From contig CAJUDM010000017.1 of the NCBI GenBank assembly GCA_910584915.1, forward strand, positions 1 to 64,000: a stretch of DNA of 64,000 nucleotides, in the 5' to 3' direction. Position 1 is the first letter of the stretch. Each line of letters opens with the position of its first letter. Shown piece by piece: positions 1 to 7,933 of the stretch. This stretch comes from an uncultured Lachnospiraceae bacterium. GTDB taxonomy: Bacteria > Bacillota > Clostridia > Lachnospirales > Lachnospiraceae. Below the pieces are notes generated by a model. It was not told the DNA's origin. It made no database searches and was given only the letters and a program-made list of their open reading frames with translations. Made by a program: the position numbers and the translations under genes.

Positions 1-231
1 GGTGCTTTCCTATTTCTTTCTTTTCTCTTTTCCTACAAAAACTTTACCCTAGCGACGATTTCCGCTGCCTGCGGCAGGGCTGTTGACTTTTCACGGAGGA
101 TTCCCCGTCTCATAACACCACTTCGCGATCTCCCCCGATCGGCACAAGTTGAAGCGGACTGCTACAGGGGAACTGTATCGTCCCTTGCCGGTCTTGTACT
201 CCACTGCCTGTCGGGATGATGCTGTTTGGTT
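1..231 (-). other. Structured non-coding tail, possible mobile-element end
   Basis: No credible ORF covers this stretch. Read on the minus strand it is rich in short inverted repeats: CTGCC-GCA-GGCAG at about 67-79, and an imperfect GGGGA/TCCTC pairing at about 95-110. The segment ACGGGGAATCCTCCGTGAAA followed by GTCAAC loosely resembles the right-end/guide-RNA region of IS200/IS605-type TnpB elements, but no TnpB coding sequence is visible and the window ends here. This is an impression of sequence style, not a match. It could equally be the 3' untranslated region of the neighbouring small gene. Confidence 0.25.
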
Positions 232-705
232 TTACGACAAACGTTCATAAAGTTCTCTAAATTCTTTTTCCGAAAGCCTTAACTCCGTTTCGTTATAATA
301 AGGAGCGCCATCTCTGATTCCGAATTCAAGAGTAATAGGTCCATCCAGGTAATAAGCTTTATATGCACAGTTAACCGGCTCGGCCTGCCAGACATAATCT
401 ACTAAAGCCTTTGCCGCCTTTCTGGATTTTTCGTCCTGCATACCGCCAACTGCGGGACCTGAGCCTGCACAGTAAATGTCTAAGTAAACTTCTTCCCCTT
501 CTTCCGACGTCGCCAAAACACAGTATAGAAAAAGATTCTCCAAATTTTCTGTCTCATAGATTGGCTGCCCAAATAACGCTTTGATTTTACCGCATATAAG
601 GGAAAACTGATTTCCATAATCTGCAAAACCTTCAATAAAATTATATAGTCTACTGCTATCTGCTAATTTTTTCATGTCTTTCACTGATTGAAATGTGTAT
701 GGCAT
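232..705 (-). CDS. Hypothetical protein, 157 aa
   Basis: I do not recognise this protein. It has no signal peptide or membrane segment, is acidic overall and looks like a soluble single-domain protein. It is probably real: a textbook Shine-Dalgarno (GGAGGAGG) precedes the ATG by about five bases, and codon use is less GC-rich than the neighbouring tsf. It follows a broken 73-codon ORF after only 16 bases and lies beyond the tsf terminator, in what looks like an accessory segment. Small soluble proteins in such positions are sometimes immunity proteins of polymorphic toxins, but no toxin gene is seen here, so no function is assigned. Confidence 0.65.
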   Translation of the reverse strand: MPYTFQSVKDMKKLADSSRLYNFIEGFADYGNQFSLICGKIKALFGQPIYETENLENLFLYCVLATSEEGEEVYLDIYCAGSGPAVGGMQDEKSRKAAKALVDYVWQAEPVNCAYKAYYLDGPITLEFGIRDGAPYYNETELRLSEKEFRELYERLS

Positions 706-721
706 TTTATCCTCCTCCGTT

Positions 722-943
722 TTAGTATGCGTTTGAAAAATTACGATTTATTAAATAATATATCTGCTCTGGAACTACAAGCCGCCATATAGTATCATAT
801 TTTCCCGCCTTGTAATCCTTCGTCAAATAGTGTTTACTGCACTCAATCCTGTCTTTGCATATCTGAAAAAACTCATTTGATAATCCGATGCGTTCCTGTT
901 GGCTTTTCAACAAAAACCCCTGCAAATGGCATTCCCACGCCAT
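722..943 (-). pseudogene. ORF remnant starting inside the tsf terminator
   Basis: This 73-codon reading frame has only one ATG, and that lies in the right arm of the tsf terminator hairpin. Its first dozen codons are therefore terminator sequence rather than an evolved N-terminus. No Shine-Dalgarno is evident and no other ATG exists in the frame. The C-terminal part (about residues 20-73) looks protein-like, with regular hydrophobic spacing and the end RNFSNAY. The likeliest reading is the 3' end of a gene whose 5' part was lost by a deletion or insertion next to the tsf terminator. A short leader cistron for the gene at 232-705 is possible but less likely. Confidence 0.35.
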
Positions 944-957
944 TCACAAGGGTTTTT
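912..957 (-). terminator. Intrinsic terminator after tsf
   Basis: Outer stem AAAAACCC/GGGTTTTT (912-919 with 950-957) encloses an inner stem AATGGC/GCCATT (925-930 with 939-944). On the minus strand the stem ends in a run of five T. It begins about 30 bases after the tsf stop codon. The A/T arms are symmetrical, so it could also work on the plus strand. Confidence 0.85.
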
Positions 958-985
958 CATTCATAATAACCAGATAAACTTCACC

Positions 986-1912
986 TTATGCGTTCATCTG
1001 CGCCGCAACCTCAGCCGCAAAGTCCTCGTTCTTCTTCTCCAGGCCTTCTCCCGTTTCATAGCGCACAAACTTTGTCACCTTCAGTTCCGTACCATTTTCC
1101 TTCGCAACCTGCGCAAGATACTGACCTACGGTCTGTTTGCCATCCTCCGCCTTCACATAGATCTGATCAAGCAGGCAGATCTCCTTCAACTCTTTGTTGA
1201 TACGGCCATTGATCATGCCGTCGATCACCTTCTGAGGCTTAGCGGATTCCTTCGGATCATTCATGATCTGAGCCAACAGGATCTCCTTCTCATGAGCAAT
1301 ATAGTCATCGCCCACTTCATCTCTGCTCACATACTTCGGTGTCAGCGCCGCAACCTGCATCGCTACATTCTTCAATGCTTCTCTCACGGCATCGCTGTCA
1401 GCGCCTGCCTCTGCAGCTACGATAACGCCGATACGGCCGCCGCCGTGGAGATAATCGACCACGATAGGAGCTTCCACAACTTCAAATCTTCTGATATTCA
1501 GATTCTCGCCAATGGTTGCAACCTTTTCCACCAGCGCTTCCTTCACCGTCTTGGAAGTATCTGTTTCCCAGTTTTCCGCAAGGAAAGCATCCATGTCTGC
1601 CGCTGTTGTGTGAAGCGCCTGCTTTGCAACAGCCTCAACAAAAGTCTGGAACGTCTCGTTCTTTGCCACAAAGTCAGTCTCGGAGTTCACCTCCACAACT
1701 GCTGCCTTGCCGCCTTCTGTCGCGATACGGCAGATACCTTCCGCCGCAATACGCCCCGCTTTCTTCTCTGCCTTTGCCTGTCCGTTCTTTCTCAGAAACT
1801 CAACAGCTTCCTCCATATTTCCGTTTGTCTCGGTGAGAGCTTTCTTACAGTCCATCATACCCGCACCGGTCAATTCTCTTAACTCTTTTACCATTCCTGC
1901 TGTAATAGCCAT
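986..1912 (-). CDS. tsf: Translation elongation factor Ts
   Basis: EF-Ts (308 aa) is the cytosolic nucleotide-exchange factor that releases GDP from EF-Tu. Both family signatures are visible: the N-terminal LRELTGAGMMDCKKAL, part of the UBA-like module, and ETDFVAKN at about residues 76-83, which contacts the EF-Tu nucleotide site. Length is normal for the family. The ATG at 1912 is chosen because GGAGG lies eight bases upstream; an in-frame TTG five codons earlier overlaps that Shine-Dalgarno. It follows rpsB, the universal arrangement, but the spacer here is an unusually long 365 bases and contains a 70-bp tandem repeat. An intrinsic terminator follows the gene. Confidence 0.97.
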   Translation of the reverse strand: MAITAGMVKELRELTGAGMMDCKKALTETNGNMEEAVEFLRKNGQAKAEKKAGRIAAEGICRIATEGGKAAVVEVNSETDFVAKNETFQTFVEAVAKQALHTTAADMDAFLAENWETDTSKTVKEALVEKVATIGENLNIRRFEVVEAPIVVDYLHGGGRIGVIVAAEAGADSDAVREALKNVAMQVAALTPKYVSRDEVGDDYIAHEKEILLAQIMNDPKESAKPQKVIDGMINGRINKELKEICLLDQIYVKAEDGKQTVGQYLAQVAKENGTELKVTKFVRYETGEGLEKKNEDFAAEVAAQMNA

Positions 1913-2023
1913 TTTATTTTCCTCCAAATCTATCCTGTCTCCAGAACCTGCCCGACCGGGTCCGTTCGGTTCTCCGCCGGGTATCGCTCTGTGTGATCAT
2001 CATAATCTGCTATTCTGTCGATC

Positions 2024-2263
2024 CGCAGACGCTATGCTCCTGTATCGCCGCTTTCTTTTGCTCGACTCGCAAACGCTTCGCTGGCGGCTGCTCCACAGAC
2101 GCTATGCTCCTGTATCGCCTCTTTCTTTTGCTCGACTCGCAAACGCTTCGCCGGCGGCTGCTTCGCAGACGCTATGCTCCTGTATCGCCTCTTTCTTTTG
2201 CTCGACTCGCAAACGCTTCGCTGGCGGCTGCTCCGCAGACGCTATGCTCCTGTATCGCCGCTT
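2024..2263. repeat. 70-bp tandem repeat between rpsB and tsf
   Basis: The landmark GCTATGCTCC occurs at 2031, 2101, 2171 and 2241, giving three full 70-bp units and a partial fourth, differing at only a few positions. The array fills most of the 365-base spacer between rpsB and tsf. The remaining part (1913-2023) holds the tsf Shine-Dalgarno and a GC-rich imperfect inverted repeat near 1950-1980. Because 70 is not a multiple of three, each unit is read in a different frame, and the plus-strand ORFs across it are artefacts. Its role is unknown. In the mRNA it would separate the two cistrons by a repeated GC-rich structure. Confidence 0.9.
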
Positions 2264-2277
2264 GAAAAACAGCGGCT

Positions 2278-3045
2278 CTATTCTGCAGCAGCTACTTCTT
2301 CGATGTCGGCTGCTTCGCCTTCTTCTGCAGACTCAGCCATCTCATCGCCAAGATCAGCAGCTTCACCCTGAGATGCCTCGATAACAGCGTCAGCCATCTT
2401 GGAAACAATCAGTTTTACGGCTCTGATCGCATCGTCATTACCGGGGATGATATAATCCAGTTCCTCAGGATCACAGTTCGTATCACCGATACCGATCAAT
2501 GTGATTCCCAACGCATGCGCTTCCTGTACGCAGATCCTCTCCTTCTTCGGGTCTACCACGAAAATACAGTCAGGGATCCTGCCCATCTCTTTGATACCGC
2601 CGAGGTTTCTCTCCAGCTTATCCCATTCCTTCTTGATCTGAATAACTTCTTTCTTAGGCAGTACATCAAAAGTACCGTCCTCAGCCATCTCCTCGATCCT
2701 TTTCAGCCTGTCAATTCTGGACTGGATCGTCTTGAAGTTTGTGAGCATGCCGCCCAGCCATCTCTCATTTACATAATACATACCGCAGCGCTCTGCCTCA
2801 GTCTTTACCGCGTCCTGAGCCTGTTTCTTTGTTCCGACAAAAAGGATCGTACCTCCCTGGGAAACAATGTCTGCAACCGCGTTGTAAGCCTCATCCACTT
2901 TCCCTACAGATTTCTGCAGATCGATAATATGGATACCGTTTCTCTCCGTGAAGATATAGGGAGCCATCTTGGGGTTCCATCTTCTTGTGTGGTGTCCGAA
3001 ATGCACACCCGCTTCCAGTAACTGTTTCATTGAAATTACGCTCAT
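2278..3045 (-). CDS. rpsB: 30S ribosomal protein S2
   Basis: S2 (255 aa) binds the head/body junction of the small ribosomal subunit and is needed for S1 docking. The family landmarks are present: VHFGHHTRRWNPKM near the N-terminus, IHIIDLQKS, and the central FVGTKKQAQDAV. After the conserved core (about residue 225) there is an acidic, alanine/glutamate-rich C-terminal tail, common in Firmicutes. The ATG at 3045 has GGAGGAAA eight bases upstream; the longer in-frame extension upstream is untranslated leader. It is first in an rpsB-tsf operon with its own sigma-A promoter. The roughly 130-base leader contains inverted repeats that could support autoregulation, though I cannot identify a known S2 leader. 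Confidence 0.97.
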   Translation of the reverse strand: MSVISMKQLLEAGVHFGHHTRRWNPKMAPYIFTERNGIHIIDLQKSVGKVDEAYNAVADIVSQGGTILFVGTKKQAQDAVKTEAERCGMYYVNERWLGGMLTNFKTIQSRIDRLKRIEEMAEDGTFDVLPKKEVIQIKKEWDKLERNLGGIKEMGRIPDCIFVVDPKKERICVQEAHALGITLIGIGDTNCDPEELDYIIPGNDDAIRAVKLIVSKMADAVIEASQGEAADLGDEMAESAEEGEAADIEEVAAAE

Positions 3046-3178
3046 GTCTACTTTCCTCCGTTTGGTTTTTTCTTCCATACACCGTACCGGGTCCATGACT
3101 CCCCGTCCTTCCGACCTACCTCCGCCATACGGAAGCACCAATCGAAACTCGGCATATGTGTTTTTTGACAACGCCTGT

Positions 3179-3207
3179 ATTCTACCACAATTTTCCCGCC
3201 AATGCAA
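3179..3207 (-). promoter_or_regulatory. Sigma-A promoter of rpsB-tsf
   Basis: Minus-strand -35 TTGCAT (3202-3207), 17-base spacer, -10 TAGAAT (3179-3184). It lies about 135 bases upstream of the rpsB start codon. The leader contains a CTTCCG/CGGAAG inverted repeat. Confidence 0.75.
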
Positions 3208-3225
3208 GAGTAAGATCAACTTTCT

Positions 3226-3240
3226 TGTAACAGTTCAGCC
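3226..3240. repeat. Half copy of the dispersed palindrome
   Basis: TGTAACAGTTCAGCC corresponds to one half of the idealised 29-bp palindromic repeat found whole at 40115-40143 and 45530-45558. Like those copies it lies between the end of one transcription unit (the 3299 stop) and the next promoter (-35 at 3202-3207). Confidence 0.45.
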
Positions 3241-3298
3241 TTCTCCAAAAACAGGATTTAACTTTTCACCTCACCAGACTTCCGCACGGCATGCTCCT

Positions 3299-4036
3299 CT
3301 ACCTGCTCTTCGTGATCTTATCCGCTATCTCCTTCTCCGTCTCCCCCATCGTTATCTCATAACTCCCGATGGATATTCTCTTATCATACCCGTTCTGACA
3401 CAAAAATACATCAAACTCGGCTGCGGATCCCACTAAACCGGCCTGTTCAGCCTTTCTTGCCACCGAAATAGAACTGTCTCCCTGCACCACTGTGAAAATG
3501 ACCACCTGCCCTGCAGGCGCGCCTTCAGCCACATCCTCCGCTCTGCCCGCCACTTCATCAGCCTTTTTCTCTATCTCTCCCGCCAGTGCCTGCTCCTCAT
3601 CCTGTGCCGGCGCTTCAGCGCTGTTTTGCGTATCTGGCTCCGGAGCACTGTCTGCTCCTTCTTCCGAAGCTTCGCTCCCTTCCTCCGGGAGCGGCATGGC
3701 ATCAGTTGTCCCGCCGGCATCCTCTGTCAGATCCTCCCCGCCAGCAGCGCCCTCCGCCTCTTTGTCCGTTTTATCCGCCTGCTCCTCCGCCCTGTCTTCA
3801 GTCTCCGGCACTGCCGGCGTTTCATCCTTCTCTGCCTCTCCGCCCTCCGCAGAGCCCTCTCTGTTTTCGATATCCTCCAGCACAGTCTTATCCTTCTCCA
3901 CCATGCCAAGTTCCGCAGCCCGGCGCTTCACCGCCTCATCGCTCATCCTGCCCCCGGTATTCCCCGACAGGACTAACACAAGCGCCGTCACCAGCATACC
4001 GATCCCGAGCCCGCGCAAATAATATCTGAGTTTCAT
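3299..4036 (-). CDS. MltG/YceG-related membrane protein without catalytic domain
   Basis: A 245-aa protein with an N-terminal membrane anchor (about residues 5-25) and a long Glu/Ala-rich, low-complexity extracytoplasmic linker (about 45-165). The C-terminal domain of about 70 residues includes GDSSISVARKAEQAGLV and a sequence of the type F-L-C-Q-N-G. That domain resembles the LysM-like N-terminal part of MltG/YceG endolytic transglycosylases, but the catalytic region of about 200 residues is absent. The ATG at 4036 is preferred because GGAGAG lies just upstream and it starts the membrane segment. It is last in the flagellar cluster, so a role at the cell wall around the flagellum or in anchoring is an inference only. 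Confidence 0.6.
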   Translation of the reverse strand: MKLRYYLRGLGIGMLVTALVLVLSGNTGGRMSDEAVKRRAAELGMVEKDKTVLEDIENREGSAEGGEAEKDETPAVPETEDRAEEQADKTDKEAEGAAGGEDLTEDAGGTTDAMPLPEEGSEASEEGADSAPEPDTQNSAEAPAQDEEQALAGEIEKKADEVAGRAEDVAEGAPAGQVVIFTVVQGDSSISVARKAEQAGLVGSAAEFDVFLCQNGYDKRISIGSYEITMGETEKEIADKITKSR

Positions 4037-4101
4037 AGCCACTCTCCATCTGACCGCACCTTCCATGCCCTGCAGCCGATTTCCGCCACAGTCCACCGTT
4101 T

Positions 4102-5130
4102 TTATCGCAGTCCTTCATACAAATCGATCACAAGCTTCACTTCCCCGATCCCGAGCCCCAGTTCTCTGGCGATGGCCATATTAGACTTCCCCGCCCTGTG
4201 AAGCTCCAGAATCCTTTCATTGCTGTTTGCCTGTCCCTTTTCCATGGTCTCCGACAAAAGAAGCATCATTTCCTCCTCCTCCGAAAAGGACGTTTTTTTC
4301 TCGCTCTCTTTATCCGGCACCACCTCAGGCGGCGTTTCCCCGGCAGGACTTTTCTCCGTCTTCTGCTCCTTCGCCTCCTTACGCTCTTCCGCCTGCCCGC
4401 CTTTTGCCTCCTGCTCTTTCTCCGCCTTCTGCGTCTTTCCAGAAGTTTTTTTCTTCGGCACCACTTCCACCTTTTCCGGCACAAAAGGTTCAAATGCGGA
4501 ATTTTCCGCCTCCTTCGCCCGGCTTTCCGCGACCTTCCCTCTCAACATCTCCAGAGCGGACACCGCCGTTTGCCGCCCCGCCGGCTCCTCAGCCGGGAAA
4601 ATTCCTTTCTCCGGCTCCTTCCTTTCCGCAGCAGACGGCGCTCTCTTCTTGTTCCGTTCCGCCTCCGCTCTCTTATCGGACAGTTCCGCAAGCTTTTCCC
4701 TGACTGTGATCTCAGCATCCTTCACCTGCTGTAAAAGTTCCTGAATGCCCTGCTCCGCTTTGCCGTAGGATTCGGTAAGGCTTTCCTTCCGGCTCTTTAA
4801 CATCTCATAGAGAAAGACCACTTCCTCATGGTTTTTGTGGATTTCCTCCAACACGGTATCCGAATACTCGTTGACAGCCATGATCTTTTCATTGGAAATC
4901 CGTTCCATGGAACGCTCAGACTTCTCGATCTGCTGCTGTATCTCCTCCTCAGAGAGCTCTGACAGATGCCCGCGCACATGCTCAAGCTCTTCCGACACCA
5001 GACTTTTCACTTCCTCTGCCGCAAGATTCTTTGCCTCTTCCTTCAGTTTTTCCTGTTTTACCGGAACGCAGAAACTCGCGATAAAAAGTACCGCTCCCGC
5101 CGCCAGTAAAATGATCTCCAACATTCCCAT
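4102..5130 (-). CDS. DUF6115-like coiled-coil membrane protein
   Basis: This 342-aa protein begins with a single N-terminal membrane segment (residues 4-22), followed by a long predicted coiled coil (about 25-165) rich in Glu, Lys and Gln. Next comes a Lys/Glu/Pro low-complexity region (about 165-285), and the end is a compact domain (about 300-342) with a helix-turn-helix look, ILELHRAGKSNMAIARELGL. This layout matches a family found at the end of clostridial flagellar clusters and annotated only as DUF6115. Its role is unknown. Position between the FapA/DUF342 gene and the MltG-related gene suggests an accessory job in assembly or in coupling motility to the envelope. ORFs on the other strand here are artefacts of its biased composition. 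Confidence 0.65.
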   Translation of the reverse strand: MGMLEIILLAAGAVLFIASFCVPVKQEKLKEEAKNLAAEEVKSLVSEELEHVRGHLSELSEEEIQQQIEKSERSMERISNEKIMAVNEYSDTVLEEIHKNHEEVVFLYEMLKSRKESLTESYGKAEQGIQELLQQVKDAEITVREKLAELSDKRAEAERNKKRAPSAAERKEPEKGIFPAEEPAGRQTAVSALEMLRGKVAESRAKEAENSAFEPFVPEKVEVVPKKKTSGKTQKAEKEQEAKGGQAEERKEAKEQKTEKSPAGETPPEVVPDKESEKKTSFSEEEEMMLLLSETMEKGQANSNERILELHRAGKSNMAIARELGLGIGEVKLVIDLYEGLR

Positions 5131-5161
5131 TTTCTCTCCAATTTCTATGACCGCTTTGCGC

Positions 5162-6754
5162 TCAGTACAAAGCGGTCATCTTAACCTCCCCTTCAGATCT
5201 GATGAATCTGCAGAATTTCAGGTTCCTCTTCACTACCATCGATACGTCCAGAATACATATCTTTGTCCCCGGAAACACCTCCTGCGTCACATCCACAGAC
5301 GGATCCTCGCTCTCCTCCAGAATATCCTCCAGATCCTCCAGTTCCCTGTATATATCTTCCAGTTCCTTCTTCTTCTGGAGCCTGATGATCGCAAGTTTAC
5401 GCACATGCTTCATCTGCTCATCGGTAACCGAAAGGCTCTTCTGTTTTTTCTGGATCGCCGCTATCATCACCGGCTCTATATCCGCTATGCACTTCCTGGT
5501 TTCCTGCATCGTCTTTAAAAGGTTCATCTTTCTCTTTTTCAGTTCCGGATGGATCCCTACTTCCACTACCGTAGACGCACCCATGGCAGAACCCAGAGTC
5601 TTCACAGTCACCTTATTCGAGGCCATCACCTTTCCCCCCGTGATGAACCCCTTTTTACCGGTCACCTCGATCTCTGTCCCCGCCCGCACCTGGCTGTGCA
5701 AAATAGCCTCCGCGGATACATATCCCAACGCGGAAACTTCCGCGTTTTCCAAAAATTTGGAGACAACATGCCCCTTGGCCAAAAGCACTCCCTTGGACAT
5801 GCCGTTCATGCCGCGGGCAATAGATATATTCCCTCCGGCCTCCACTCTGGCGCCTTCCACAATACCCTTGATCTCTATATCTCCGTCCGCCTTCAACGAA
5901 TAGCCGGAACAGACATTCCCGTAGACTATGATACTGCCGTTATGCTCCACGTCCCCGGTGGAAGCATCCACATTCTTCAGTTCCAGCAGATCTGATACGA
6001 ACACTTCCCCGTTGATAAATGTAACATGCCCGTTGATCTTGGAGATTATCGTGAGCCGGTCCTCTGACAGATCAATATTTTTTCCGAACTTCAGTTTTTC
6101 ATCTTTCACCGTCGGGGGAGCCAGTTCCGTCCCCAAAATATTGCACCCCGGCTTTCCCTGTACCGCAGGCGTCAGCCTTGCCAGCACCTGCCCTTCTTTA
6201 CAGGGACAAACTGTGTTCAACTTGTGGAAATCCACGCTGCCGTCTTCCCGGTGCGCCGGCTTTGCCTTGCGCTCTGTCGGAAACAGGTATTCTATCTTCG
6301 CAGGCACTCCCGCCTCCATCGGCTTTCCCCGTGCGATCACCACATCCTGGCAGTATGCCCTATCCTTAAAAAACGCCTCAATATTCTCATGACAGATGCC
6401 ATATTTAATATTTCTCGCGCTGATTTCAGCCATCATCTCTTCCTGCGTCATTTTCTTCGCCCCGGAAGACGGCGCATAAAACCGTGCCACCGCGCTCATC
6501 TTGTCCGCAGAAACCGTCAGGGAATAACTCTCTTTGCGTGGAAATGTAGCTTCCTCGCTCAGGCGGACAAGCTTTTCCGAGTCCAGTTCCAAAAACGCAT
6601 TTCTCAACTCTCCGCTGTCATAAGTAATGATCCGGGTATCCAGATACTCCCTGAGTTCATCCAAGGACAATGCCTCTCCGCCGTCCACCGGCGGAATCAG
6701 CCTGACATATGTCCCATCCTCCTTATGCACTAACTGGAAAAAGCCATTCTTCAT
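5162..6754 (-). CDS. FapA family protein (DUF342)
   Basis: A 530-aa cytosolic protein of the FapA/DUF342 family. The N-terminal third is globular. The centre (about residues 180-390) shows the repetitive Gly-rich beta-strand pattern of a beta-helix, for example VEHNGSIIVYGNV and GDIEIKGIVEGARVEAGGN. Residues about 400-480 form a Lys/Glu-rich coiled coil. Family members are common next to flagellar sigma genes in Firmicutes and Vibrio; a Vibrio FapA has been linked to polar flagellum control, but the mechanism is not settled. It follows fliA closely, with a weak Shine-Dalgarno (AAGG), and is likely co-transcribed with it. Confidence 0.85.
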   Translation of the reverse strand: MKNGFFQLVHKEDGTYVRLIPPVDGGEALSLDELREYLDTRIITYDSGELRNAFLELDSEKLVRLSEEATFPRKESYSLTVSADKMSAVARFYAPSSGAKKMTQEEMMAEISARNIKYGICHENIEAFFKDRAYCQDVVIARGKPMEAGVPAKIEYLFPTERKAKPAHREDGSVDFHKLNTVCPCKEGQVLARLTPAVQGKPGCNILGTELAPPTVKDEKLKFGKNIDLSEDRLTIISKINGHVTFINGEVFVSDLLELKNVDASTGDVEHNGSIIVYGNVCSGYSLKADGDIEIKGIVEGARVEAGGNISIARGMNGMSKGVLLAKGHVVSKFLENAEVSALGYVSAEAILHSQVRAGTEIEVTGKKGFITGGKVMASNKVTVKTLGSAMGASTVVEVGIHPELKKRKMNLLKTMQETRKCIADIEPVMIAAIQKKQKSLSVTDEQMKHVRKLAIIRLQKKKELEDIYRELEDLEDILEESEDPSVDVTQEVFPGTKICILDVSMVVKRNLKFCRFIRSEGEVKMTALY

Positions 6755-6788
6755 ATACCACCATACCTTCCGCTTTACATGAGGTTGC

Positions 6789-7562
6789 TCAATGTTCGGT
6801 TAAAATTCCCATATATTTTCCCATTTTAGTTTTCATTTTCTGGAGCGCCCTTGTATGAAGCTGAGAGATTCTAGACTCTGAAACCTCCAAAATGGAGCTG
6901 ATTTCCTTTAAGGTCAGTTCCTCATAGTAATAAAACAGGATAACTTTCTTTTCCTTTTCGGTCAATACCTCCAACGATTCCATCAGCATTTTCTTCAGCT
7001 CATCTTTTTCCATGACAACTTCCGGGGAATCAAACTGTCCCGAATGAGCTCCCGCCTCCACGGGTACCTCGCTTCCCGACTCCATGAACTCATTGAGGGA
7101 AACTACGCCGGTCACCTTCATCTGCCCCTGCCAGTCCAGATATTCCTCGTCCGTAATGCCCAGGTTCACCGCGATCTCCTCATCCGTCGCAGGTCTCCCC
7201 TCACGGCTTTCTATCTCCCGCATTGCCGCGTCGATCTTTTTCTGCTTCTGTCTGATCGTCCGCGGTATCCAGTCCATTTTCCTGATCTGGTCCAGAATAG
7301 CGCCCCTGATCCGCAGGCTCGCATACGTCTCGAATTTGACCTCCTTGCACATATCATATTTGTCGATCGCATCGAGCAGTCCGAACACACCATATCCCAC
7401 CAGGTCGTCATACTCCACATTGTAACCCAGATACATGCTGAGGCGCCCCGCCACGACCTTTACAAGAGGTGCGTATTCTGTTATGATCTTCTCTCTGACT
7501 TCGGGACTTTTCGCCTTCCCGTATTCATCCCAAAGCCTCTTCTTTTCCGCCTCATTCATCAT
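6789..7562 (-). CDS. fliA: Flagellar sigma factor sigma-28 (FliA/WhiG/SigD type)
   Basis: This 257-aa FliA/WhiG-type sigma factor should direct transcription of late flagellar and chemotaxis genes. Region 2 includes DDLVGYGVFGLLDAIDKY and the -10 recognition stretch FETYASLRIRGAILDQIRKM. Region 3 includes GRPATDEEIAVNLGI, and region 4 ends with a helix-turn-helix, LTLKEISSILEVSESRISQL. It overlaps the preceding small membrane-protein gene by 11 bases, so translational coupling is likely. No flgM anti-sigma gene is seen in the window. Its location near the end of a very long operon, as with sigD in Bacillus subtilis, would make its level sensitive to how much transcription reaches the distal end. 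Confidence 0.95.
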   Translation of the reverse strand: MMNEAEKKRLWDEYGKAKSPEVREKIITEYAPLVKVVAGRLSMYLGYNVEYDDLVGYGVFGLLDAIDKYDMCKEVKFETYASLRIRGAILDQIRKMDWIPRTIRQKQKKIDAAMREIESREGRPATDEEIAVNLGITDEEYLDWQGQMKVTGVVSLNEFMESGSEVPVEAGAHSGQFDSPEVVMEKDELKKMLMESLEVLTEKEKKVILFYYYEELTLKEISSILEVSESRISQLHTRALQKMKTKMGKYMGILTEH

Positions 7563-7917
7563 CTACCGCCTGCTCCTCGGAATTCTCTTCTTCGGACTCC
7601 TCCTCTTCCGGCCCTTTTTCTATCATTTCATCCTCTTCCGGCTCCGGAGGAGTATTCTGTCTGTCAATGACATCCAACGCACTCTTTAACAGGCAGCCCA
7701 GAATATAAAACAAAACCAAAATGAGCAGGAGGACTTTTAAAAACTCATGGAGTTCATAGCTCCCCTGCATCACCATCAGGATACTCGCCGCCGCCCCTGC
7801 CGTGAGCATGATAAAAGGCGGTATCAGCCTTCGCTTTGCCTCTTTACTGACACTGAACATGCGGCCCTGGCGCTGTTTTTTTTCTTTTTTGTTTGTGTCA
7901 TCCTTCTTTTTTGCCAC
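7552..7917 (-). CDS. Small membrane protein between cheD and fliA
   Basis: A 121-aa protein not recognised as a named family. A Lys/Arg-rich N-terminus is followed by two hydrophobic segments (IPPFIMLTAGAAASILMVM and VLLLILVLFYILGCLL) and a very acidic C-terminal tail. The GTG at 7917 is chosen because AAGGGGGA lies upstream and it falls after the cheD stop; an ATG at 7959 would overlap cheD by 26 bases. Small two-helix proteins with acidic tails occur at this position in other clostridial flagellar clusters. The tight overlap with fliA suggests coupled translation. Its function is unknown. Confidence 0.6.
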   Translation of the reverse strand: MAKKKDDTNKKEKKQRQGRMFSVSKEAKRRLIPPFIMLTAGAAASILMVMQGSYELHEFLKVLLLILVLFYILGCLLKSALDVIDRQNTPPEPEEDEMIEKGPEEEESEEENSEEQAVDDE

Positions 7918-7933
7918 GCCAAAGCATTCCCCC

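Noticed and set aside
899..1882. Long plus-strand ORF antisense to tsf
   Set aside because: Mirror frame of a strongly coding gene, no ribosome site, composition of a shadow.
2024..2263. CRISPR array
   Set aside because: The whole 70-bp unit is repeated with no unique spacers and no cas genes.
1993..2265. Plus-strand ORFs with repeated peptides across the rpsB-tsf spacer
   Set aside because: They follow from the 70-bp tandem repeat, each unit in a new frame; no ribosome site and no family resemblance.
3046..3219. N-terminal extension of rpsB to 3219
   Set aside because: It reads through the promoter and leader; the ATG at 3045 has an ideal ribosome site and the normal S2 N-terminus.
4198..4744. 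Several plus-strand ORFs opposite the DUF6115-like gene
   Set aside because: Low-complexity Leu/Arg/Ser/Pro text caused by the Lys/Glu-rich real gene.
6789..7562. General stress sigma-B type assignment for the sigma gene
   Set aside because: Region 2/3 sequence and the flagellar context fit FliA/WhiG; no anti-sigma partners of the SigB type are near.
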